Below, piece after piece: positions 47,102-57,839 of a DNA stretch of 64,000 nt. Position numbers and translations under genes: made by a program. Origin of the DNA: Cyathus striatus (Eukaryota; Basidiomycota; Agaricomycetes; Agaricales; Nidulariaceae). The stretch's first letter is position 1. Each line of letters opens with the position of its first letter. The notes under the pieces are model-generated. The model did no database searches, was not told the origin of the DNA, and worked only from the letters and a program-made list of their open reading frames with translations. Location: contig JAOVFP010000002.1 in assembly GCA_025738555.1 (NCBI GenBank), positions 4,216,001 through 4,280,000 of the forward strand, read 5' to 3'.

Positions 47102-48702
47102 CTACTCTTTGTCTTCCTCCTCTTCTTCCTCTTCATTACTCCTAGACTCATTAGTCTCTGCCGGAGTACCCTCCTCTGTCGCCTGCATGGTTGTCATCAA
47201 CCTGTTCAACATGCCTATCAACTCCGTGTGCATGCTGACATTCCTCCCCAAGGCCTCCATCAGCATGTCTGATAAGGGGCTCCCAGAGTTGAGTTGAAGC
47301 GCCAGCTTGTCGCACTCATTCTCCACTAGGAACAGCTGGTCCCTCAGAATCTTGCACTCAGCATCGAACATCTTGACCTTGGTTCACCATTCGTCTGATT
47401 GTTTCTCTGCAACCTCTAACTTCGACCTTGCCACCGCCAGTTGCATCTGCAACTCCTCCACCAGTTTCTCCTGCCCCACACCACTGGTCTTCATCTTCTC
47501 CAGACCAATTCTCTGCTCCTCTGTGTTTCCCAGGACTACAGTCCCCCACATTATTCCCTTGTTGACGCATCTTCCCTTCTTTGTCTGACATGCCTTGCAT
47601 GCCTTGTGGTTCATCTTCTTTCCCCTAGGAGCAAGTCAGAACAACTCCGAAAAAAGAAATGAATAACTTACTTGAGATCCAACAAGCATTCCCTGTTAAG
47701 CTTACTGCACACATTGCAGGGGACCTTGGGTAACACATAGGCCTCCTTCTCCTTCTTCTCCACAGCCGTCTTGGTCTTCTCCACTCCCTTACCCTTCTTC
47801 TCTGCCGATGTCCTCGCTTCTTCCACCTCGACGTCGGACTTGTCCCCAGCCTGGCTCTCTGTTCCGGTATGACTCTTGCTTCCAGACTGGCTAGCCTTGC
47901 TGCTAGCATTGTCTTCCACCGCCTCGTTGTTGACCAGAGCATTGCTCTTCACCCCTTTATACTGGGAAGTCCAGGTCATTGTTTTCTTCTTCAGCAGTTT
48001 TGGTGTTGCCTCTGTCACGTCCTCCAGATTCGTGCTGGTGTGTTTCCTCTTGGAGCCACCCTTGTTCTCTGCCCACTGGATGCTCTTCCCCACCTCTTCC
48101 TCCGGAGTCATGGTGTGGCCTTCGGCCTCCAGCTGCTGAACAGTACATTCGCAGTCAGCAATCTGCTCCGTGCTCATGTAGGTACCTACCTGTGGAGTAG
48201 TCATTACCTCTGGCTCAACTGTAGGAGTTGGAACTCCTACCCTCATTGGTCCTACCTCGGCCACTGCTTGCTCCACTACCTTCTCCACCGGCATCACTAA
48301 GCTGTCGGCCTCCCTGTGGTAATGTAAGGACCTTTCCACCCACTCTGGACTAAATGACATTATTCCCAACCTTGCTACTGTCGTCTTGTACTCCAGATGC
48401 GAGGCTGGTCTAACCTCCCCCTCTGTCGTTTCCTCTGCTGGGTGACCAGTTAGCCTTGCCATGGTCTGCACCACTCTGGCCTTGACTGCAGCCTGCTCAC
48501 GTGTCTTTGCCCTCACTGCCCCCAACTCTCCTCCTTCGTCCACCTCCATCATATCCTTCTCCGTTTCACCCTGATCCTGCTTCTCTACTTTCTCTCCCCT
48601 CAACTCCTTCTCAGGAGCTTCTAGCTCCACTCATTTGTGGAGGAGTAACCTCAGTTTCTCCTTGTGTGCAGGGTTTTCATTTGAAGGTACAGAGGAAGAC
48701 AT
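47102..48702 (-). pseudogene. Element B antisense passenger gene (Zn2Cys6-like, coiled coil), two stops
   Basis: A gene opposite to gag-pol, between the pol end and the 3' LTR. Exon 1 is 48702-47672, the intron 47625-47671 (47 bp), and exon 2 47624-47102. It aligns along its whole length with the copy in element C. Coding features in order: Lys/Glu-rich helix, the conserved block TMARLTGHPAEETT and VARLGIMSFS, basic Lys-rich segments, cysteines C-x2-C-x6-C at the end of exon 1 and C-x2-C-x6-C at the start of exon 2, a long heptad-like helix, and an acidic tail. TGA stops at 48631-48633 (CGA in C) and 47384-47386 (TGG in C) break this copy. TATA-like TTTATATA at 48779-48786 lies upstream. The function is unknown; DNA binding is inference from the cysteine pattern. 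Confidence 0.72.
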
Positions 48703-48868
48703 GTTTAAAGCAGTCACATGCTAAGGAGTTATTGCAACAGGGTAAAAGATGGTTTTGACTTCTCCACCCCAGCTGACCTTTATATACCCGGACCTGATGG
48801 TCAAAACACTGATCAAATTTCAAAAGCTTATTGTTTGATCATGTGCTCAGGCCTTGAGGCTCGGCCTT

Positions 48869-48881
48869 AAGGGGGGAATAC
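48869..48881 (+). other. Element B polypurine tract
   Basis: AAGGGGGGAATAC immediately precedes the 3' LTR at 48882, as required for plus-strand priming. Confidence 0.8.
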
Positions 48882-49543
48882 TGTCATATCCCATATCGCC
48901 TACCTCTGGACTCCTATACCTTACTCCACCTTATCCTTTGTTTACTCCAAACCTTGCTTATGCTTTTAGTATTACTTATTGCTTACTGTACATAGATTAC
49001 TTTCATTTCCTTTCTTCCGCCCTACTGAGCTATCCCCTCAGTATTGTAGTATACATCTCATAGTAAGTCACTTATCATTCTTAAGTGTGCCACTATCTGT
49101 TTTACTTTACACCGCCATATGCACTCACTTCTCCAACACATTTTATTATGTTTAATTAGTTTTAGTCTTCATTCTACATATGCCTACCCTGACCGTACTT
49201 CTCTGCTGGCCTTGGCCAGCAGCCTTTACTTACTCTGAGTCTCCAGTATTTAAGTAGTACTCAATTTGTACTTGGACTTTAGTTTCATATTGAACTATGT
49301 CCTCACCCTTTTGTCTGACTTGAGTTACACCTCTCATCTTCTGTCTCTAATCTTCTCCGAAGGGCTTGCCCTTACTCTGAAATCCAGGACCAAGAATCCC
49401 AGGGGCGCAGCACATAAGCTGAAGCCAAATTCCTACCCCCTGAGTTCTCGTTCTCTGCTTTCGTCTATTACTCACCCCTTGCTTCTCCGCAGTCACCCCC
49501 TCGTACTCTGACGCCAAGTCAGGCTAGGGGCATGGTCATGACA
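48882..49543 (+). repeat. Element B 3' LTR
   Basis: 662 bp. It differs from the 5' LTR by scattered substitutions, many of them C/T or G/A. It contains TAGTTTCATAT at 49280-49290. Confidence 0.93.
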
Positions 49544-49548
49544 ACCCT

Positions 49549-50443
49549 ACTCAAAATCCTGATGACTGTTGTATTCACTTTACCTCATTCTCCCTCATAG
49601 ATGTTTGTTATGGTTTTATTGAATACCATTCTGGACTTCTGATTATTCACTTCAATTTTTTTAAAGGAAACTTATTCAAATATCTCTTCTGGTACTACAA
49701 TCTTTATTACTGCCAAATTGGTTCAATGGCTTGATAAATATGCTTGGTTTAGAGGTTGTTTCTTTCTTTCCTTGCTTTTAACTACCACATTTATCATCTA
49801 TTTCAATCTCAGACTTATGAACTTCAAATTCAGGGCATCTATCACTACAATTATTAATGTAGCTTTTCTTTCTAATACAATTTTCTCTATAATGAACTGT
49901 ATTTCTAATGGTAAATGTCTATCAAAGGAAGAGGTAGTGGGCCCTGCTGCTTGTCAGCCCTATTTCTTTATATTGTAAATATTAATAGTCTGTTTTCATA
50001 CAATTATAACAATGATATAAACATATTTTTTGGCAATCTACTTCCATTTATATAAGAAATGTATTCTGTGTCTTCTCCTGTACACATAAGTTACTACTGT
50101 ACTAATCAAATCAATTTGCCAGTCATGCATCACAAACCCCTTCTGATGTGATGAAATTTGGTGCTGTGTCACACATCATTTTAAAAAATGATGAAAGTTC
50201 AGACAGTCACACAGAGCCATTGGTTCAAAAAATTCGTCCAACAGGGTTTGAACTTGCAATTTTTCTTCTAAATTCACATAATTTTGCATTTCTCCACTAC
50301 TCCATGAAGTGTTACATATTTTGAGACCAAAATATGTTTACTGATATAGATTTTGGGTAAAGTAAGTTTATGTAGTGACAAAATTTTCGGTGTGTCACAA
50401 TGCATCTGTCAAAGTGATGAATGTATCTAATGGTTTGACTTGT
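49549..50443. other. AT-rich DNA between elements B and C
   Basis: No intact gene. The first ~430 bp may be the continuation of the F-box relic broken by element B, since the target duplication joins them, but no domain motif is clear. The remainder is AT-rich with nothing recognised. Confidence 0.4.
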
Positions 50444-51106
50444 TGTCAAGACCGTGCCCCTAGCCTGACTTGGCGGCAGAGTACAAGAGGGTGACTACGG
50501 AGAAGCGAGGGTGAGTACGAGACGAAAGCAGAGAACGAGAACTCAGGGGGTAGGACTTTGGCTTCAGCTTATGTGCTGCGCCCCTGGGATTCCTGGTCCT
50601 GGATTTCGGAGTAAGGGCAAGCCCTTCAGAGAAGACTAGAGACAAGAAGACAAGAGGTGTAACTCAAGTCAGACTGAAGGGTGAGGACGTAGTTCAATAT
50701 GAAACTAAAGTCTAAGTACAAATTGAGTACTACTTAAATACTAGAGACTCGGAGTAAGTAAAGGCCGCTGGCCAAGGCCAGCGGAGAAGTACGGTCAGGG
50801 TAGGCGTACATAGAATGAAGACTAAAACTAATTAAACATAATAAAACGCATCAGAGAAGTGAGCGTGTATGGCAGTGTAAAGTAAAACAGATAGTGGCAC
50901 ACTTAAGAATGATAAGTGACTTACTATGAGATGTATACTACATTACTGAGGGGATAGCTCAGTAGAATGGAAGAAAGGAAACAAGAGTAATCTATATACA
51001 GTAATCAATAAGTAATATTAAGAACGTAATCAAAGTTCGGAGTAAACAAGGATGAAGGCGGAGTAAAGGCATAGAGGTCCGGAGGTAGGCAATATGGGAT
51101 ATGACA
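50444..51106 (-). repeat. Element C 3' LTR
   Basis: 663 bp, TGTCAAGACC...GATATGACA, same family as the LTRs of element B. It contains ATATGAAACTA (50697-50707), the complement of the proposed RNA start. Confidence 0.92.
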
Positions 51107-51122
51107 GTATTCCCCCCTTAAG
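51107..51122 (-). other. Element C polypurine tract
   Basis: On the minus strand this reads TAAGGGGGGAATAC next to the LTR, the same as in element B. Confidence 0.78.
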
Positions 51123-51203
51123 GCCGAGCCCTCAAGGCCTGAGCACATGATCGAAACAATAGGCTTTCGAAAATTTGATCAGCGTTTTGACATCAGGTCC
51201 GGA

Positions 51204-51211
51204 TATATAAA
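51204..51211 (+). promoter_or_regulatory. TATA box of the antisense passenger gene in element C
   Basis: TATATAAA, 86 bp before the ATG at 51290 and followed by GGTCAGC. Element B has the same word and spacing on its minus strand (48779-48786). This suggests the passenger gene has its own promoter, facing away from the LTR. Confidence 0.6.
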
Positions 51212-51289
51212 GGTCAGCCGTGGTGGAGAAAATCAAACCCATCTTTTACCCTGTTGCAATAACTCCTTAGCACGTGACTGCTTTAAAAC

Positions 51290-52935
51290 ATGCCTTCCTC
51301 TGTACACTTGAATGAAGACCCAATGTGCGAGGAGAAACTTAGGCTACTCCTACACAAACGAGCAGAGCTAGAAGCTCTTGAGAAGGAGTTGAGGGGCGAG
51401 AAGGTGGAGAAGCAGGGAGCCGAGAAGGAAGGGACAGAGGGTGAGGCGGAGAAGGAAGATGCAATGGAAGTGGACAAGGGAGATTGACGATTGGAGGCAG
51501 TACAGGATAAGAAATGTAAGCAGGAAGAGGCAAAAGCAAGGGTCGCTCAAACGATGGCAAGACTAACTGGTCACCCAGCGGAGGAAACAACAAAGGGGGA
51601 GGTTAGACCAGCCTCGCACCCGGAGTACGAGATGACAGTAGCAAGGTTGGGAATAATGTCATTTAGTCTACAGTGGGTGGAAAGGTCCTTACATTACCAC
51701 AGGGAGGCCGATAGTTTGACGATGCCAGTGGACAAGTCGATCCCAGTGGAGAAGGTAGTGGAGCAAGCAGTGGCCGAGGTAGGACCAACGAGGGTAGGAG
51801 TTCCAACTTCTACAGTTGAGCCAGAGGTAATGACTACTCCACAGGTAGGTACCTACATGAGCGTGGAGCAGATTGCTGACCACGAATGCACTGTTCAGCA
51901 GCTGGAGGCCGAGGGCCACACCATAACTCTGGAGGAAGAGGTGGGGAAGAGCATCCAGCGGTCGGAGAACGAGGGTGGCTCTAAGAGAAAGCGCACCAGC
52001 ACGAATCTGGAGGACATGACAGAGACGATGCCAAAACTGCTGAGGAAGAAAACGACGACCCGGACTTCTCAGCATAAAGGGGTAAAGAGCAAGGCCTTCG
52101 TGGATGACGAGGCAGTGGAAGACAACGCTAGCAGCAAGGCTAGCCAATCGGGAAGCAAGAGTCGTACAGGCACAGAGAGCCAAACTGGCGACAAGTCCGA
52201 TGCCGAGGTGGAAGAAGTGAGGGCATTGGCGGAGAAAAAGGGTAAGGGTGTGGAGAAAGCCAAGAAGGCTGCGGAGAAAAAGGAGAAAGAGGCGTATGTC
52301 TTGCCTAAGGTCCCCTGCAACGTTTGCAGTAAGTTAAACAGGGAGTGCCTATTGGATCTCGAGTAAGTTATCCATTTCTCTTTTCGGAGTTGTTCTGACT
52401 TGCTCCTAGGGGAAAGAAAATGGACCACAAGGCGTGCAAGGCGTGTTGGACAAAGAAGGGGAGATGCGAGAACGAGGGAATAATGTGGGGGACTGTAGTC
52501 CTGGGGAATGCAGAGGAACGGAGAAGAGGTCTGGAGAAGATGCAGGCCGGTGGTGCTGGGCAGGAGAAATTGGCGGAGGAGTTGCAGATGCAACTGGCGG
52601 TGGCGAGCTCGAAGTTAGAGGTCGTGGAGAAACATGCGGATGAATTGTGGACCAAGGGGAAGATGTTTGACGCTGAGTGCAAGATTCTGAGGGACCAGCT
52701 GTTCCTAGCAGAGAATGAGCACAACAAGCTGGCGATGCAGCTCAACTCTGGGAGTCCCTTATCGGACTTGCTGATGGAGGCCTTGGGTAAGAATGTCAAC
52801 ATGCACACGGAGTTGATGGGCACGTTGAACAGGTTGATGACAACCATGCAGGCAGCACAGGAGGGTACTCTGGCAGAGACTAATGAGTCCGGGAGTAATG
52901 AGGAGGAACAAGAGGAACAAGAAGATGAAGAGTAG
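51290..52935 (+). CDS. Antisense passenger gene of element C: Zn2Cys6-like, coiled-coil protein
   Basis: Exon 1 is 51290-52362, the intron 52363-52409 (GT-AG, 47 bp), and exon 2 52410-52935, giving 532 residues with one in-frame TGA at 51485-51487. The gene is convergent with pol and opposite to the element's own transcript. Residues 1-65 form a Glu/Lys-rich helix. A block conserved with element B (ARLTGHPAEETT, VARLGIMSFS, RSLHYHREADSL) follows. Then come basic stretches (SKRKRTS, KKTTTR) and CNVCSKLNREC at the end of exon 1. Splicing joins this to CKACWTKKGRC, giving C-x2-C-x6-C-x13-C-x2-C-x6-C, which fits the loose Zn(II)2Cys6 spacing. A long amphipathic helix (EKLAEELQMQLAVASSKLEV) and an acidic Glu tail end the protein. 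The role is unknown; a DNA-binding regulator is one inference. The stop makes this copy's activity doubtful unless translation starts downstream of it. Confidence 0.72.
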
Positions 52936-53261
52936 TGTACAGTAGGTGGAAAAAATGTAAATACTTGTTTTGTGTGGACTTTAATGATTTTTTTGACGCG
53001 AGGAGAACGAAAAGTAAGAGTAAACGATAAAACAGAGTAAAGAGAAACACCTTAGGAGAAAACCAATGCAACTCCACACTTCCATTCTCAGCCCACCTTG
53101 TTAAGTATGCAAAGTGACAAATCAGCTATGCTTATTAAACGTAGTGGTCATCATGCAAGTGGTGTTCAGAGAAGCATCAATCTTCAACCTTTGGTCAAGA
53201 AGACAGATACAGATATACAACAAACTATAGTGGAGAAACGAAAAATGTAAGCGGAGAAAAT

Positions 53262-56060
53262 CTATGTAACAGAAGTAGAAGGATTAGGCTTATCGGGATA
53301 ATGAGTGTGAAATTCCTCTATGAGCTCTGTAGCATGTTCTACTTCGGTGGCAGCCAACCAAGTGAGTTCTTTGTCGGTTCCTTCATAACCAGTCCATCGG
53401 ACTAAGTAACGAAGAGGACATTTCTTGAACCGGCGATCTAGCTTGGAGTCGCAGATCTCACTGATCTCGAACTCGATATCTCCGTCAATTTCCACAGGGG
53501 GAGGCAGAGCTATCTCTCGACCAGGGATAGTGTTTTCAACTGCAGGCTCGAGCATAGAAACATGGAATACAGGGTGTACAGCTTGGAAATTGGAAGGGAG
53601 TCTAAGGGTGCGGGAGTGGGTACCATTTTCAGCAATGATCTTGAAAGGACCGTAATACTTTTCAGCCAATTTCTTGGAAGGGTGAGTGGTGTTAAAGAAC
53701 TTAGCACGGACGAAGGCTTTAGTTCCAACTTTGAACTCCGGGGCAGGCAAGTGACAGTTGTCTGCTCCAACCTGATAGCACTTCTGAGCAAGTGCTATTT
53801 CGGCCTTGAGGTTTTCATGAAGTTTCTGGAGGTCCACGGCGTAGTCCCTAGCATGAATGGAGGTAACGTCACATTTGGGGTAGACTGTAATCTGTGGATG
53901 ATAACCCTTATTGGCGAAGAAAGGAGTCATATTAGTGGTCAAACTCAGTGTATTGTTATACGTGAACTCAGCGATGGGGAGGAGATCAGCCCAGTTGTCC
54001 TGCTGGTAATTGCAGTAGATGCAGAGGTACTGTTCTAAGACTTGGTTAATGTGTTTGGTTTGTCCGTCACCTTCTGGATGGGATCCGGAGGTAAAGTGTA
54101 GGTTAATGTCGAGAACCTTACCAAGAGACCAGAAGAAGTGGGAGATGAACTCCGAACCACGATTGGAGGTAATGTGGCTGGGAACACCGTGCTTAGAGAA
54201 TACGTGCATGACAAAGAGCTTAGCGAGCTGGGCAGAGGTAATGGTATTATGACAAGGGATGAAGATAGCTTGCTTGCTAAGGCAGTCAACAATAACTAGG
54301 ATTGAATTGTACTTATCAAATCCAGAGATGGGAAGCATTTCAATAAAGTCCATAGAGATAGAGTTCCATGGGCGCTCCAGAATAGGGAGTTGCTTCAAGG
54401 TACCATAGGGACGGTGATGCTGTGGTTTAGACCATAAGCAGATGGTGCAAGACTTACAATAGTCCTTGACATAAGTACGGAGTCCAGGCCAAGTATATTC
54501 CCATCAAATATTATCCAAAGTCTTGTTCTGACCAGGATGTCCAGCGAGTAAATGATCATGTTTGTACTGGACAATGTGAAGGCAGAGAGAATTGTCATCT
54601 GGGACATAAATCCGGTTGTCGAGGCGGAGTAAGCCATCTGAACCAACAGACCAACGATTAGTGGGATTGCGAAGGTGGATGGATGCGACAGTGTCTAGGG
54701 GTTGGGCAGTGAGGATGTCGTGGTGGAGTTGCTCAACATCCATAATAATGCTGGCACGGAGAACAGGATGAAGGAGTGTGGTGGCACAGATAGAGGCAAT
54801 GAGCTGTTCTTGGGTAAAAACAGGGCAAAAATTGTGCAGATTGACTTTGGCATAGTCGTTATTCCTCCCTTTAGGGTAGACGTCCCATCGTCTAGTTAAA
54901 GTGTCAGGTTTCGCACCAAGTTTCCCTGGGTGGAAACGAATAACCAGATTGAACTGAGACAGGTACTCTGACCAACAAGCCTGACGGCGAGTGAGAATCT
55001 TGGTGGTGGAGAAATACTCTAAGTTTTTATGGTCAGTAACCACATCAACCGGAGTACCAGAACCTTCCAAGTAGTGTTGCCAGACATGAAAAGCTTCAAA
55101 AATAGCTAGGAGTTCCTTGTTGTGGGTGTTGTAATTCAGTTCAGGAGCAGTGAAAGTATGGGAATGGAACGCAATAGGGTGAATATCGCCATCATCAGCA
55201 ACAATTGAGAGGATTGCTCCGAGAGCGTAGTCGGAGGCATCAGTTTCTACAATGATCTGGGCATCAGGGACCCAATGAGTGAGTACAGAGGCTGTAGTGA
55301 AGGCATCCTTAAGTTTCTCGAATGCCGAACGGCAAGCCAGAGAAAAGTCCCACTTCAAACCCTTGTGGGTAAGACGAGTGAGAGGCACTACTATATCGGA
55401 GTAGTGCTGGATAAAGCACCTGTAGAAGTTGGCGAACCCAAGGAAAGACTGAACGTCTTTAACCTTCTTAGGTTTGGGCCAATCCCTAATGGTTTGGACT
55501 TTATCCTGGGACATAGTGAGGCCACCCGGAGAAAGGACGTAACCTAAGTACTCAACAGATTCAGTGTGGAATTCACACTTGTCCACCCGGGCATAGAGCC
55601 CATGTTGGCATAAACACTTGAGGACTTCTTTAACATGCTGTTTGTACTCGTCAAGACTATCGGAGTAGATTAGTATATCATTGAGGTAGACTGTAATACA
55701 CACATCAAGCATGTCCTTGAAGATGTCATTCATGAAATGTTGGAAAGCTGCAGGTGCATTGGTGAGTCCAAACGGCATTACTAGCCATTCAAACAAGCCA
55801 TAGCGAGTGCGAAAAGCGGTCTTCCACTCATCTCCATCAGCGATGCAGACTAAGTGGTAAGCGTGGCAAAGATCAATCTTGGTGTAGATTCTAGCCTTGC
55901 GAGGAGAGTCAAGGAGGTTGGAAATAAGGGGAAGGGGATATTGATCTTTTTTGGAGATTGCATTAAGCCCATGGAAATTGACACAGAGTCGAAGGGATCC
56001 ATCTTTCTTCCGGACAAAGAGCACTGGTGCTCCGTGTGGAGAACAAGAAGGACACATGAG
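53262..56060 (-). pseudogene. pol: Element C pol fragment (RT, RNase H, integrase, chromodomain)
   Basis: One open frame runs from the truncation at about 56060 to the stop at 53262 except for one TGA at 54506-54504, in the integrase zinc region. The same TGA is in element B; element A reads CGA there. The RT box is VYLNDILIYS, with Asn in place of the first catalytic Asp, also shared with B. RNase H (ETDASDYALGA), the integrase core (TSNRGSEF, with Asn for the Asp seen in A and B) and a complete chromodomain (YLVRWTGYEGTDKELTWL) are present. Confidence 0.9.
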
Positions 56061-56150
56061 TGTCAGCCAATATGATCATGAAAAGCCCTGGTTTTTTTGA
56101 TCACCATGATCATAAAAGCCAGGGCTTTTTTTGATCACCTACTATTGTAT
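56061..56150. repeat. Fold-back and short direct repeat at the element C/satellite border
   Basis: Two ~39-bp units beginning TGATCAT and ending TTTGATCACC lie in tandem. The first contains AAAAGCCCTGG and the second its reverse complement CCAGGGCTTTT, so the pair can form an 11-bp stem. TGATCA is also the core of the adjacent satellite. Confidence 0.6.
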
Positions 56151-56187
56151 ATTTACTAATGAATATATGGGTTACTAATGAATGTCA

Positions 56188-57690
56188 TGGTGATCATAGG
56201 TGATCATGCCATGTTTTCAAGTGCATATTAGATAGTAGGTCATTTCAAGTGTGTATTCACTTATTATTACTACTAAGTATTCTGGAGGTGATCATAAGTG
56301 ATCATAGGTCATTTCAAGCACATATTCACTTATTATTACTACTAATGATTTTGGAGGTGATCATAGGTGATCATAGGTCATTTCAAGTGTGTCTTCACTT
56401 ATTATTACTACTAATCCTTCTGGAGGTGATCATAGGTGCATTTCAAGCACATATTCACTTATTATTATTACTAATTATTCTGGAGGTGATCATAGGTGAT
56501 CATAGGTCATTTCAAGCACATATTCATTTATTGTTACTACTAATCATTCTGGAGGTGATCATATGTGATCATAGGTCATTTCAAGCACATATTCACTTAT
56601 TATTACTACTAATCATTCTGGAGGTGATCATAGGTGATCATAGGTCATTTCAGGCACATATTTACTTATTATTACTACTAATGATTTTGGAGGTGATCAT
56701 AGGTAATCATAGGTCATTCCAAGTGTGTCTTCACTTATTATTACTACTAATCATTCTGGAGGTGATCATAGGTGATCATAGGTGCATTTCAAGCACATAT
56801 TCACTTATTATTTCTACTAATCATTCTGGAGGTGATCATAGGTAATCATAGGTCATTTCAAGCACATATTCACTTATTATTACTACTAATGATTCTGGAG
56901 GTGATCATAGGTGATCATAGGTGCATTTCAAACACATATTCACTTATTATTACTACTTATCATTCTGGAGGTGATCATAGGTGATCATAGATCATTACAA
57001 GCATGTATTTACTTATTATTACTACTAATCATTCTGGAGGTGATTATAGGTGATCATAGGTGCATTTCAAGCACATATTCACTTATTATTTCTACTAATC
57101 ATTCTGGAGGTGATCATAGGTGATCATAGGTCATTTCAAGCACATATTCACTTATTATTACTACTAATCATTCTGGAGGTGATTATAGGTGATCATAGGT
57201 GCATTTCAAACACATATTCACTTATTATTACTACTTATCATTCTGGAGGTGATCATAGGTAATCATAGGTCATTTCAAGCACATATTCACTTATTATTAC
57301 TACTAATGATTCTGGAGGTGATCATAGGTGATCATAGGTGCATTTCAAACACATATTCACTTATTATTACTACTTATCATTCTGGAGGTTATCATAGGTG
57401 ATCATAGATCATTTCAAGCATGTATTTACTTATTATTACTACTAATGATTCTGGAGGTGATCATAGGTGATCATAAGTGCATTTCAAGCACATATTCACT
57501 TATTATTACTACTAATCATTCTGGAGGTGATCATAGGTGATCATAGGTGCATTTTAAGCACATATTCACTTATTATTTCTACTAATCATTCTGGAGGTGA
57601 TCATAGGTGATCATAGGTCATTTCAAGCATGTATTCACTTATAATTAATACTAGTGATTCTGGAGGTGATCATAGATGATCATGCCTTGT
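56188..57690. repeat. Satellite array of 69/70-bp monomers with a 139-bp higher-order unit
   Basis: About 21 head-to-tail monomers. Each contains CACATATTCACTTATTATT, a CTACTAAT-ATTCTGGAGG block and two GTGATCATAG words. Most monomers are 69 or 70 bp; in the middle (about 56770-57540) they alternate so that the array repeats exactly every 139 bp. Open frames through it are a by-product of the 69-bp period (23 codons) and are not genes. Confidence 0.93.
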
Positions 57691-57839
57691 TTTTAAGTGC
57701 ATATTAGCTTATTATTGGTACTAATAAACAGTCACATGCCAACAATTTATATTGTAGTATTGATATAATGGAAAAAGTACATGAGGCATATATACATATA
57801 TTCTGAACTATACTAGTACTATGTTTGTTGGCATTATTC

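Larger units (their letters stand above)
40522..49543 (+). mobile_element. Element B: full-length Ty3/gypsy chromovirus with an antisense passenger gene
   Basis: Complete 9.0-kb element. The LTRs are 40522-41183 and 48882-49543 (TGTCAT...TGACA), with a perfect 5-bp target duplication ACCCT at 40517-40521 and 49544-49548. The plus strand carries gag (41238-43055) and pol (to 46773). Between pol and the 3' LTR a spliced gene runs on the minus strand (48702-47102). All three genes contain in-frame TGA stops, most of which correspond to CGA in related copies, and CpG is scarce throughout. It inserted into the F-box relic. Confidence 0.95.
50444..56060 (-). mobile_element. Element C: 5'-truncated Ty3/gypsy relative of element B
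   Basis: A minus-strand element with its 3' LTR at 50444-51106, polypurine tract, antisense passenger gene (plus strand, 51290-52935) and pol (53262-56060). Similarity to element B stops abruptly inside the RT N-terminus at about 56060. Protease, gag and 5' LTR are missing. A short fold-back and a satellite array lie directly beyond, so the missing part was lost or replaced there. Confidence 0.93.

Noticed and set aside
47869..48300. Plus-strand open frames in the passenger-gene region of element B
   Set aside because: They are shadows of the minus-strand gene. The minus-strand frame, not these, aligns with the matching gene in element C.
51485..51487. The TGA in the element C passenger gene as another CGA to TGA change
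   Set aside because: The aligned region in element B is not clearly CGA, so the origin of this stop is unclear.
56249..57540. Long open frames of leucine/isoleucine-rich repeats, like membrane proteins
   Set aside because: They arise from the 69-bp satellite period, which equals 23 codons. The frame breaks where monomers are 70 bp and there is no promoter or intron signal.
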